DNA of 64,000 bases from positions 62,001 to 126,000 of the forward strand of contig NZ_JAIXCQ010000011.1 in NCBI RefSeq assembly GCF_020297055.1. The letters are read 5' to 3'. The translations under genes were made by a program, and so were the position numbers. Below are positions 32,577 through 42,879 of this stretch, piece after piece. The notes under the pieces were generated by a model. That model searched no databases. It was not told the origin of the DNA and saw nothing but the letters and a program-made list of their open reading frames with translations. Each line of letters starts with the position of its first letter. Position 1 is the first letter of the stretch. Origin of the DNA: Isoptericola luteus. Lineage in GTDB: Bacteria > Actinomycetota > Actinomycetes > Actinomycetales > Cellulomonadaceae.

Positions 32577-32786
32577 ATGACCAGCCGATTCCTGTCGCTC
32601 GCGGACGTGCAGGAGATGCTCAACATCTCGAGCACGCAGGCGTACTCGCTGGTGCGTTCGGGCGAGCTGCCTGCGATCCAGGTCGGGCCCAAGAAGGTGT
32701 GGCGGGTCGAGGCGAGCAAGCTCGAGGAGTACATCGAGCACCAGTACGCCCGCACCCGCGACCGCATCGCGTCCGGCGAGCTCTAG
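32577..32786 (+). CDS. Excisionase/MerR-like helix-turn-helix protein
   Basis: 69 residues forming one winged-helix DNA-binding domain of the excisionase (HTH_17) type: FLSLADVQEMLNISSTQAYSLVRSGELPAIQVGPKKVWRVEASKLEEYIEHQYARTR. The domain is found in excisionases but also in chromosomal regulators such as BldC-like proteins. With no integrase or phage gene nearby, a chromosomal regulator is likelier. GAGACT 6 nt before the ATG suggests a leaderless start. It is divergent from the SAF/CpaE pair and may regulate it. Confidence 0.82.
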   Translation: MTSRFLSLADVQEMLNISSTQAYSLVRSGELPAIQVGPKKVWRVEASKLEEYIEHQYARTRDRIASGEL

Positions 32787-32844
32787 GCGCCCTCGGCTCC
32801 TCGCGTCGTCGCCGGTCCTCGGCCGGGCGCGCCCGTCTGCCGCC

Positions 32845-33393
32845 CTACGCCTCGCTGACGCGCAGCACGGCCGCGAACGGCACCGTGCTGACCACCGGCC
32901 GCGCGCGGTCGGTCTCCTCGACATCGAGGTGGTCGGCGCCGACCCGCCCGATCCGGCCGACCACGGCACCGCCGCGCGTGCGCACCAGCACCCGTGAGCG
33001 GTCCCGTTGCAGTCCGCGCAGCACGTGCCCGAGCCCGAGCCGGTCGGTCCGCGCACCCGAGGGGACGGCCATCCGGCCGAGGCCCACCACCGCGCTCACC
33101 GACGCGCGCGGCACCAGGTGCTGCACCCGGCCCCGCACGCCCTGGCCGTCCAGGAGCAGCCAGGAGTCCGCCACCCGCACGACGCGGCCGTCGACGCCCT
33201 CGCCGTCGGCCAGCTCGCACCGCACCGCGGTGCCGATCGCGGCCCGCAGGCGGTCGGTGAGCGGTATCGACGCCTGCTCGGCACGGGTCAGCTCGGCGAC
33301 GACGCCCTCGCGCTCGGCGGCCTCCTCGGCCGCGAACCGCGCCTCGAGGTCGTCGAAGAGCAGCGCCCAGCGCAGCGGTCCAGGCCCGGTCAT
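32845..33393 (-). CDS. Conserved hypothetical protein
   Basis: 182 residues, not assigned to a named family. MTGPGPLRWALLFDDLEARFAAEEAAEREGVVAELTRAEQASIPLTDRL is a predicted helical N-terminal half. It is followed by a beta-rich part with two similar blocks (VDGRVVRVADSWLLLDG and VVGRIGRVGADHLDVEE) that suggest small barrel-like repeats. Soluble. The ATG at 33393 has AGGGAG upstream. A second ATG five codons earlier (33408) is possible. The gene is convergent with the excisionase-like gene. Confidence 0.7.
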   Translation of the reverse strand: MTGPGPLRWALLFDDLEARFAAEEAAEREGVVAELTRAEQASIPLTDRLRAAIGTAVRCELADGEGVDGRVVRVADSWLLLDGQGVRGRVQHLVPRASVSAVVGLGRMAVPSGARTDRLGLGHVLRGLQRDRSRVLVRTRGGAVVGRIGRVGADHLDVEETDRARPVVSTVPFAAVLRVSEA

Positions 33394-33563
33394 GGAGCTC
33401 CCTGTCATTCGTGCGACGGACAGCCCCAGCATGCCGGGGTGGACAAGGTGGCACCAGTCCGCTTCAATAACTGCCATCAGATGATGCCAAACGCTATCAA
33501 CAGGCATCATCGGCACCGATCGAGGATCGATCGATCCGCGGTCCCAGGGACGAAGGAGATCCG

Positions 33564-34523
33564 ATGGCCGGCAAGACCACCCCGCCGTCCGGCCGTGGCA
33601 CGGGCCGGCTCGCGCTCGTCGCGGCCGGCGCGCTCGCCGCGGCGTGGCTGCTGGCACGGCGGGCATGGGCGCTGCTCCCGGAAGCCGGGGCCGCGGGCGA
33701 GACCATGGCCGGGCTCTCCGTCGACCACGTGGTCGAGCTCGTCGTGGTGACGGCGGGCGCGCTCGCGGGTGCGTGGCTCGGCCTCAGCGCCCTCGTCGCG
33801 CTCACCTGCGTCGCGTCCGGCCGACTCGGCCGCCACTGGCGGGCGGGCTGGGCGGTGCTCGACCGCGTGGCCCCCGGGGCCGTCCGTCGTCTCGCTCGCT
33901 CCGCGGTCGGCGTCGGCGTGGGAACGGGTCTGGCCCTCGCGCCGACGGCGGCACTGGCTGCCGACAGCTCCAGCGACATTCCGGGCGGTCAGGGCACCCC
34001 CTCGGTCGCCGAGGTGATCGACCTCGGCTGGCAGTCGACGCCGGCCCAGGCACCGTCCGAGGCGACGGATGCGAGCACATCCTCCGAGGACTCTTTGGAG
34101 ACCACCGCTGTCGACGCCGCGGCACAGGTGCCCGCCGACGCCGTCACCACGGTGCCCCCGCCGCCGGACGGGAGCGACGCGACCCCGACCACGGAGACGC
34201 CGGCCGCGGCCGAGGATACGGCAGCGTCCGAGACCACCGAGAGCACCGACACCACCGAGACCACCGCCGAGGACGACTCCCCTGGTCCGGGAGCCGCGAC
34301 CACGGTGGCGAGGACGATCCGCCCCGCGGGACCGGACGACGGCACCCATGTCGTCCTACGGGGCGACACCCTGTGGGACCTCGCCGCCGAGCGGCTCGAC
34401 GGCTCACCGTCCGACGCCGACGTCCTGCGCGAGGTGGTCCGGTGGCACGACGCGAACCGTGACGTCATCGGGTCCGACCCGGACGTCATCCTCCCGGGGC
34501 AGGTGCTCCAGGTGCCGAAGTGA
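33564..34523 (+). CDS. LysM-domain membrane/cell-wall protein
   Basis: 319 residues. Membrane segments lie near 14-36, 55-80 and 112-130, the last ending in an AxA-type signal-like stretch. A Ser/Thr/Pro/Glu-rich linker (about 130-245) follows, then a C-terminal LysM peptidoglycan-binding domain (VVLRGDTLWDLAAERLDG … ANRDVIGSDPDVILPGQVLQVP). GAAGGAG precedes the ATG. It likely tethers the membrane to peptidoglycan. In related genomes a LysM protein commonly sits between the CpaB/CpaE-like genes and the Rv3235-family gene upstream of secA. Confidence 0.83.
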   Translation: MAGKTTPPSGRGTGRLALVAAGALAAAWLLARRAWALLPEAGAAGETMAGLSVDHVVELVVVTAGALAGAWLGLSALVALTCVASGRLGRHWRAGWAVLDRVAPGAVRRLARSAVGVGVGTGLALAPTAALAADSSSDIPGGQGTPSVAEVIDLGWQSTPAQAPSEATDASTSSEDSLETTAVDAAAQVPADAVTTVPPPPDGSDATPTTETPAAAEDTAASETTESTDTTETTAEDDSPGPGAATTVARTIRPAGPDDGTHVVLRGDTLWDLAAERLDGSPSDADVLREVVRWHDANRDVIGSDPDVILPGQVLQVPK

Positions 34524-34602
34524 CCGGCGTCGCCCTCAGCACCGCCCGTCCCTGACCCAGAGCGACCCGCGCCCGCCAGGCGCCCAGGACCCGGAGGCCC
34601 GC

Positions 34603-35220
34603 ATGACCACGACCAGCGCCCCTCGCAGCGCGAGCCCGGCCGCGACCACGACACCTGCTCCGGCGGGCACTGAGGCACCGGGGACGTCCGCCCCGGCCCC
34701 GCGACCGCGCATCGTCGCCGGACCTCGGCGGCCAGGCCCGGCCTCATATCCCGAGGCAGCCCGCCGGCCGGGTGTGCGCAGGGTCCGGGTCGGAGGCCCG
34801 ACACGGCGGCCGGCCGCCGAGCTCGACGACGAGGCCGCCGCCCGGCCGATCCGCCCCCGCACGCCGGCGCCGCTGCCCGACCCGACCGCGCAGTGCTGTT
34901 CCGTGGTGCGTGCCGCCGTCGAGGTGCTGCGCGACGAGCGCCCCGCCGCCCAGCTCGCGCGATGGGTCACCCCGCAGGTGCGGGACCAGCTCGCCGAGCG
35001 TGCTCGCCTCCTGCGGTCCCGGGCCGGCAGCAGGCCGGTCTCCGACGGTGCCCCGGCCAGCAGGCCGGTGCTGGTCCGCCGGGTGCGGCTCGTGCGCCTG
35101 GGTGACGACGTCGCCGAGGCCACGGTGGTGCTCGACGACGACGGCCGGGTGCGTGCGGCGGCGGTACGGCTCGAGGCCCGGCGCGGGACGTGGCGCGTGG
35201 CCGTCCTGGAGATCGGCTGA
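34603..35220 (+). CDS. Rv3235-family protein
   Basis: 205 residues. A disordered Ala/Pro/Thr/Arg-rich N-terminal half (1-95) precedes the conserved domain: CCSVVRAAVEVLRDERPAAQLARWVTPQVRDQL, then VLVRRVRLVRLGDDVAEATVVLDDDGRVRAAAVRLEARRGTWRVAVLEIG. This is the pattern of the mycobacterial Rv3235 family, which has an SH3-like end and is encoded near secA in many actinobacteria. Function unknown; a link to protein export or wall assembly is suggested only by position. ATG at 34603 with GGAGG upstream. Confidence 0.82.
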   Translation: MTTTSAPRSASPAATTTPAPAGTEAPGTSAPAPRPRIVAGPRRPGPASYPEAARRPGVRRVRVGGPTRRPAAELDDEAAARPIRPRTPAPLPDPTAQCCSVVRAAVEVLRDERPAAQLARWVTPQVRDQLAERARLLRSRAGSRPVSDGAPASRPVLVRRVRLVRLGDDVAEATVVLDDDGRVRAAAVRLEARRGTWRVAVLEIG

Positions 35221-35228
35221 CCCCTGCG

Positions 35229-35333
35229 CCCGCGAGATAGAGAGGTCTTCTCGCGAGATAGAGAGGGGGCGGCCCGCACCACGTGCGGGCCGCCCCCTCT
35301 CTATCTCGCGAGAAGACCTCTCTATCTCGCGGG
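35229..35333. repeat. Perfect 51-bp inverted repeat of the GATAGAGAG family between Rv3235-family gene and secA
   Basis: Left arm 35229-35279, 3-nt loop CAC, right arm 35283-35333; by eye the arms are fully complementary over 51 bp. Each arm contains two copies of CGCGAGATAGAGAGG separated by TCTT, then a G/C-rich inner stem (GGGGGCGGCCCGCAC). It begins 8 nt after the Rv3235-family stop and ends 8 nt before the secA stop, filling almost the whole gap between convergent genes. This is the cleanest example of the element and strongly suggests bidirectional termination or a mobile palindrome. Confidence 0.9.
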
Positions 35334-35341
35334 GTGGTGCG

Positions 35342-38383
<3,042 letters not shown>

Positions 38384-38494
38384 GCAGTACTCCTGGGTCG
38401 GTGACGCCCCGGGATGTCCGGGACCGTACGGTTGCGGCGCCGACGCCGGCCGATGGCTCGAGCGCGTCGTCACCTGGGTCACACCAGGACCATC
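38384..38494. other. secA upstream region
   Basis: 111 nt between the secA start and the tnpB remnant. It holds the secA ribosome-binding site (CAGGAG next to the GTG) and CTAGGATGG-like sequence (rc of about 38490-38498) that could be a -10. Nothing else recognised. Confidence 0.3.
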
Positions 38495-38758
38495 CTAGAG
38501 CCTGTCGAGCAACCTCCGTGAGGCTGTCAGCAGCATCCTTCTCGGACGTCCCTGTGCCGCCGAAGCGGTGAGGGTTCCCACGTCATCCCGGCCGGTCTCG
38601 CTCACGCGGGTGCGTGAGCCAGAGCCGTCCGCTCGGCAGGCGTTGTTGACCTGGCCTCGTGCTTCGGGGGCCAAGTCCTGGGAGCGGTGGTGCTTCTCGC
38701 CCCAGGTGGCGAGGTTGACCGCGGCGTTCAGGCCGCGGTCGATCGTGTGCCCGCAGTC
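38495..38758 (-). pseudogene. 3' remnant of an IS200/IS605-type tnpB (OrfB) gene
   Basis: The frame reads DCGHTIDRGLNAAVNLATWG, then EKHHRSQDLAPEARGQVNNACR and a polar tail to a TAG-type stop at 38495. The C-G-H-x-x-D-R-x-x-N-A-A-x-N-L stretch is the C-terminal zinc-finger/RuvC-III region of TnpB nucleases (usual D-R-D; here D-R-G). The preceding zinc-finger Cys pair and the whole RuvC core are absent. Going upstream, the frame runs into unrelated sequence and then the antiporter gene. This is an old, inactive IS fragment. No matching left or right end was identified. Confidence 0.7.
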
Positions 38759-38886
38759 TCGTGCTACGCCGCCTCGACGGACACGGACAGTTCTTCGCCG
38801 GGCTTGAAGCCGATCCTCGGCCCGCCACGCCCGGGTTCGCAGCGGACGAACGGCGGCCCCTACGTCGCCGATGCCGGGTGGCCCGC
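38759..38886. other. Probable IS-derived debris between tnpB remnant and the antiporter gene
   Basis: 128 nt without a convincing gene. In another minus-strand frame the segment ends GFKPGEELSVSVEAA and a TAG stop, perhaps the tail of a second degraded reading frame. No inverted repeats were recognised. Confidence 0.35.
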
Positions 38887-40476
38887 TCAGCGCTCGCCCC
38901 CGGGCGGCGTCGGGCTGGCGGCCTGGTCCGCCAGCTCGGCACCCGCCGCCCCGTAGAGGTGGAAGACGGCGTCGGCGCCGTGGCGCCGCAGCTCCGCGGC
39001 ATCGGCGTCGTACCGGGCGATCGCCGCCACCCGGCCGTCGAACCCGGTGGCCCGCAGCCGCGCGAGCGCGATGAGGTTCGCCTTGTGGAACGGCATCGCC
39101 AGGACGGCGAGCCGCACGTGCCCGGCCCGCTTGACGCGCGTCCAGAACTCGGTGTCCGTGGCGTCGGCGGGCACGACGTCGATCCCCTGGGCGCGCAGCG
39201 CCGCCACGCGTGTGCGGTCGTGCTCGACGCCGATGACGGCGAAGCCGTACGTGTCCCGCAGCCGCGTGTACGTCGCCGCGCCGACGCGGCCGAGCCCCAG
39301 CACGACGGCGTCGGCGTCCCCGACGTCCACGGGCCGGTCGTCCGGGTGCAGCCTCGCGGCGTCGCGGCGCGGCAGCAGGCGGGTGAGCCAGGTCGCGAGC
39401 TCCACCCCGCGCCGGTTGACGATCGCCGAGACGACGAAGCTGGCGGCCACCGCGAGCGAGACGACCACCGCCCACTCCTCGTCGAGGAGCCCGTGGGTGG
39501 CCCCGACGGCGACCACGATGATGCCGAACTCGGAGAAGTTGCCGAGCGTCAGCGCGGCCAGGAACGCCGTGCGCCGTCGCAGGTGCATGAGCCACAGGAG
39601 GACGGCGTAGGCCGCCGCTTGGAGCGGCACGAGGAGCAGCAGGAGGAGCGCGAGGCCGACGTCGGCGGCCGTGGGGGTGCCGTGGAGACCGATCTGCAGG
39701 AAGAACGCGACGAGCGCGAGGTCCTTGACGGTCAGGAGCGAGCGCGACAGCTCGGTCGCGTGCGGGTGGCCTGCGAGCAGCGCGCCCATGACCAGTGCGC
39801 CGAGATCACCGGACAGCCCGACCGTCTCGAACAGCCAGAACCCGGGGACGAGGGCGACGAAGGCCCCGAACAGCGCCTGCATCTCGCCGTGCCCGGTACG
39901 GTCCCAGAGGCGGTGCAGCAGGAGCCGGCCCGGCAGCAGCCCCAGCAGCGTCACGGCCCAGGGACTGGGCGGCTCCCCCGTCGACAGCGCGAGGAACACC
40001 ACGGCGACGATGTCCTGGACCACGAGCACACCGACGGCGATCCGGCCGTAGAGCGCCGTCGTGTCGGACCGGTCCTCCAGCACCTTGACGACGAACACCG
40101 TGGAGGAGAACGACAGCGCCAGGCCGACCAGTGCCAGCGACCCGAAGGGCTCGTCGGCGAGCAGCGGCAGGCCGACGACGGCGAGGAACCCCAGGAACCC
40201 GACGCCGAGCGCGACGCTCACCGCGAGGTGCGCCATGGTCGTGAACCAGATCTCCCTGCGCAGCAGGGAGCGGACGTCGAGCTTCAGCCCGATCGCGAAC
40301 AGCAGGAAGGCGACGCCGAGCTCCGCGACCAGCTCGAGCTCGGGCAGCTCCGGTGCGCCCGCCACCCCGAGCGCGAAGCCCGCGGCGAGGAACCCCACCA
40401 GCGGCGGCAGGCGCGCCAGCATCGCCAGGAATCCGCCGAGCAGCGCGGCGGCGAGGTACAGCACTGCGGTGGCCAT
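38887..40476 (-). CDS. Cation:proton antiporter, CPA2/KefB type with NAD-binding domain
   Basis: 529 residues. An N-terminal Na+/H+ exchanger domain with about 12 helices (1-365) contains VAELGVAFLLFAIGLKLD near 50, LSFSSTVFVVKVL near 115 and VGVLVVQDIVAVVFLAL near 143 (Q-D pair of the ion site). The C-terminal Rossmann/TrkA-N domain begins DAVVLGLGRVGAATYTRLRDTYG near 385. This matches KefB/KefC-like potassium:proton antiporters. No separate KefG-type partner gene is seen. Ion specificity is inferred from the family. Confidence 0.88.
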   Translation of the reverse strand: MATAVLYLAAALLGGFLAMLARLPPLVGFLAAGFALGVAGAPELPELELVAELGVAFLLFAIGLKLDVRSLLRREIWFTTMAHLAVSVALGVGFLGFLAVVGLPLLADEPFGSLALVGLALSFSSTVFVVKVLEDRSDTTALYGRIAVGVLVVQDIVAVVFLALSTGEPPSPWAVTLLGLLPGRLLLHRLWDRTGHGEMQALFGAFVALVPGFWLFETVGLSGDLGALVMGALLAGHPHATELSRSLLTVKDLALVAFFLQIGLHGTPTAADVGLALLLLLLVPLQAAAYAVLLWLMHLRRRTAFLAALTLGNFSEFGIIVVAVGATHGLLDEEWAVVVSLAVAASFVVSAIVNRRGVELATWLTRLLPRRDAARLHPDDRPVDVGDADAVVLGLGRVGAATYTRLRDTYGFAVIGVEHDRTRVAALRAQGIDVVPADATDTEFWTRVKRAGHVRLAVLAMPFHKANLIALARLRATGFDGRVAAIARYDADAAELRRHGADAVFHLYGAAGAELADQAASPTPPGGER

Positions 40477-40557
40477 GGCGCTCCTCGCGTGGACTGCCGC
40501 GAGGATCCCAGACGTCGCGGCCGCGCACCACCGCGGCGGCAGATGTCTCGAGGCGCC

Positions 40558-41826
40558 TCAGGCCCCCGCGGCCGCCGCCATGACGCTTCCCGCGCCGCCG
40601 CCCGGGACCGCCGTGGCGCGGGACAGCCGGGGGGCGAGGTCGCCCCGCGGTCCCACGACCGTCTCGTCCAGGCCCAGCCAGCCGGCGAGGAGCTCAAGCT
40701 CCGCCCCGAGCGCTGCCGCGGTGCCGTCGGTCGCGTGCGCGGTGGCGTGCGCCGCCTGCACCCGGAGGACGCCGGCCTGCCGGTCGGCCTTGAGGTCGAC
40801 CATCGCGGTGATCGCGTCCCCCTCGAGGAAGGGCAGCACGTAGTAGCCGAGGGTGCGGAGCGGTGCGGGCACGTAGATCTCGATGCGGTAGTAGACGTCG
40901 AACAGCGCCTCCAGCCGGCGCCGCTCCCACACGAGCGGGTCGAACGGGCTGAGCAGGGCCCTCCCCTCGGCCCGGCGCGGCAGCCGCGCGTCCCGGTGCC
41001 GGAACGTCGGCTGGTCCCAGCCGTCGACCCGCACCCGCGCGAGCACACCGTCCTCGACGAGCTCCGCGAGCGCCCGACGTACCACGGGGCCCTTGAGCCG
41101 GAAGTAGTCGGCGAAGCAGCGCGCCGTCCCCACCCCGTGCGCCCGCGCGCCGAGCGCGAGCAGCTCGCGCACCGCGTCCGCGTGCGGCACGGGCTCGACG
41201 GTGCGCACCGCGGGCGGCAGCACCCGCTCCGGCAGGTCGTAGCAGCGCTCGAACGCGCTGTTGCGCCGCGCCGACATCACCTCGCCGGTGAAGAAGAGGA
41301 ACTCGAGGCACCGCTTGGCGACCGTCCAGTTCCACCCCCATTCCTCCCGGGTGCGCGGCGTGGTGCGGCCCGCGGCCTCCAGCTCGTCGTGGATCTCGCG
41401 CGCCGTGACCGGCCCGCGCTCGGCGACCATCTGCCGCACCAGGTCGACCTCGTGCGCGTGGGCGAGCGCGGTGCCGGAGATCTCGCCCCACGCCTCGTCC
41501 AAGTAGTTGCGGCGCCGCCACTCGAGCAGCGGGTACGTCGTCGCGGGCACGAAGGACGCGACGTGCGCCCAGGTCTCGACGATCCGGCGCGGCGAGCGGC
41601 CCGACGCCCGGTCGAGCAGGCCGACGTCGTACGGCCCGAGCCGCGAGAACAACGGCATCAGGTGCGCCCGGGCCAGGACGTTCACCGAGTCGATCTGCAG
41701 CAGGTTCAGGCGGTCCACCCCCGCCATCGCGCGCCGCATCGACACCTCTCCCTCGGGGCGCGGGCGGTGCAGTCCTTGCGCGGCGAGCGCGATGCGCCGC
41801 GCCTGGGCGAGCGAGAGGGTGTCCAC
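40558..41826 (-). CDS. ycaQ: YcaQ/AlkZ-family winged-helix DNA glycosylase
   Basis: 422 residues of the HTH_42 superfamily. RLNLLQIDSVNVLARAHLMPLFSRLGPYD near 45 contains the Q-I-D catalytic triplet in the place used by E. coli YcaQ (Q-x-D), an enzyme that unhooks interstrand DNA crosslinks and excises N7-alkylpurines. Other family blocks: VETWAHVASFVPATTYPLLEWRR near 80, LFDPLVWERRRLEALFDVYYRIEIYVP-type sequence near 300, and YYVLPFLEGDAITAMVDLKADR near 335. The GTG at 41826 follows CAGGAT by 6 nt. A glycosylase for bulky or crosslinked adducts is predicted. Confidence 0.85.
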   Translation of the reverse strand: MDTLSLAQARRIALAAQGLHRPRPEGEVSMRRAMAGVDRLNLLQIDSVNVLARAHLMPLFSRLGPYDVGLLDRASGRSPRRIVETWAHVASFVPATTYPLLEWRRRNYLDEAWGEISGTALAHAHEVDLVRQMVAERGPVTAREIHDELEAAGRTTPRTREEWGWNWTVAKRCLEFLFFTGEVMSARRNSAFERCYDLPERVLPPAVRTVEPVPHADAVRELLALGARAHGVGTARCFADYFRLKGPVVRRALAELVEDGVLARVRVDGWDQPTFRHRDARLPRRAEGRALLSPFDPLVWERRRLEALFDVYYRIEIYVPAPLRTLGYYVLPFLEGDAITAMVDLKADRQAGVLRVQAAHATAHATDGTAAALGAELELLAGWLGLDETVVGPRGDLAPRLSRATAVPGGGAGSVMAAAAGA

Positions 41827-41850
41827 CCCGGCATCCTGCCCGCGCCCACC

Positions 41851-42036
41851 GACACCCGCCGAGACGGAGAGGGGCCCGCCGAGATAGAGAGGGGGGCCCG
41901 CACTATAAAGGCGGGGCCCCCCACCCTCGCGGGGGGGGTCCCCCCCCCCCCCCCCCCCCCGGCCGGGGCCCCGCGGGCTAGCGTGGGGGCCCCCCACTCT
42001 ATCTCGGCGGGACCCCTCTCCGTCTCGGCGGGTGTC
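41851..42036. repeat. Inverted GATAGAGAG-type repeats with low-complexity centre, between hpf and ycaQ
   Basis: Left arm begins GACACCCGCCGAGACGGAG (41851) and continues with CCCGCCGAGATAGAGAGG. The right arm mirrors both units and ends CGGCGGGTGTC at 42036, with only a few differences over about 50 bp. The centre (about 41890-41990) is mostly G or C runs with a few other bases. The element follows the 3' end of hpf and precedes ycaQ on the same strand, so it probably terminates hpf. The centre may be mis-sequenced. Confidence 0.75.
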
Positions 42037-42046
42037 TGCCCTGGCG

Positions 42047-42703
42047 TCAGGTGAGCTCGGTGACCGGCTCGGCGCCGTCGACCTGGGTGTCGAGCTGGAT
42101 CACGCCGTACGTCCAGCCGCGGCGCCGGTAGACGGCCGCCGGGCGGGCGGACTCCTTGTCGATGAAGAGGAAGAAGTCGTGCCCCACCATCTCCATCTGG
42201 TAGACGGCGTCGTCGACGGTCATCGGCTCGGCGCGGTGCAGCTTCTCCCGGATCAGCACCGGCGAGTCGCCGAGCTGGTGCTCGACCGCGTCGCCGGGCT
42301 CGGCGAGCGTCGCGGGGGCGGCCTCCGTCTCGCGCTCGGCGGCCACCTCGTCGTACGGGCGGACGTCGACGGCGGGGATGACGTCGTTGGAGCGGCGGCG
42401 GTGGTCCTTGCGGCGGTCGCGCGCACGGCGCAGGCGCTCGGTCAGCTTGTCCAGGGCCAGGTCCAGCGCACCGAAGCGGTCGTCCGCCGCGGCCTCCGCG
42501 CGGATCACGGGCCCCTTGTCCCGGACGGTGAGCTCCACCCGCTCGCGCAGCTCGGACAACCTCGGGTTGTTCTCACGCGTGACCTCGACGTCCACGCGAC
42601 GGGCGTAGGGGGCGAGCTGGGTGACCTTGGCGAGCTTGTCCTCCGCGTGACGGCGGAAACGCTCCGCCACCTCGGTGTGCCTGCCGACGACGACGATCTC
42701 CAT
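42047..42703 (-). CDS. hpf: Long-form ribosome hibernation promoting factor
   Basis: 218 residues. The N-terminal S30AE domain (1-105; MEIVVVGRHTEVAERFRRHAEDKLAKV, RVDVEVTRENNPRLSE) binds the decoding and P-site region of the 30S subunit. The C-terminal domain (about 160-215; EKLHRAEPMTVDDAVYQMEMVGHDFFLFIDKES) mediates 70S dimerisation to 100S. Length and both domains match the long HPF of Gram-positive bacteria, which silences ribosomes in stationary phase or hypoxia. Good SD (TGGAG) before the ATG. Confidence 0.95.
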   Translation of the reverse strand: MEIVVVGRHTEVAERFRRHAEDKLAKVTQLAPYARRVDVEVTRENNPRLSELRERVELTVRDKGPVIRAEAAADDRFGALDLALDKLTERLRRARDRRKDHRRRSNDVIPAVDVRPYDEVAAERETEAAPATLAEPGDAVEHQLGDSPVLIREKLHRAEPMTVDDAVYQMEMVGHDFFLFIDKESARPAAVYRRRGWTYGVIQLDTQVDGAEPVTELT

Positions 42704-42879
42704 CGTGTTGCTCCACTTCGTCGTGGGTCTGCCCGACTCGAGCGACCCGGTTGTGCTGTCTGGGCACCTCGAGGGGTGCCGGTATCGGCACCACCTCCCG
42801 GTCGCCGGGCACTCGGCCCGGCCGCGGTCGCGGGTCGGTCAGACGGTCCGCTCGTCGCGTTCCACCTGCCGTCGGATAC
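42704..42879. promoter_or_regulatory. hpf upstream region
   Basis: 176 nt between hpf and comF, both on the minus strand. It contains the hpf SD and, further up, CTTCGTC and CACCTCGAGGGGTGC-type short palindromes (CACC..GGTG near 42765-42780) that could terminate comF or bind a regulator. TAGGTA at about 42877-42882 on the minus strand may be part of a promoter. Confidence 0.35.

Noticed and set aside
32577-32786. Excisionase-like gene as evidence of a prophage or integrative element
   Set aside because: No integrase, attachment-site repeat, tRNA or phage gene is nearby, and the domain is common in chromosomal regulators.
41895-41990. CACTATAAAG and GGCTAGCGTG as promoter elements inside the low-complexity centre
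   Set aside because: They sit in a tract of doubtful sequence quality between repeat arms and have no gene at a sensible distance.
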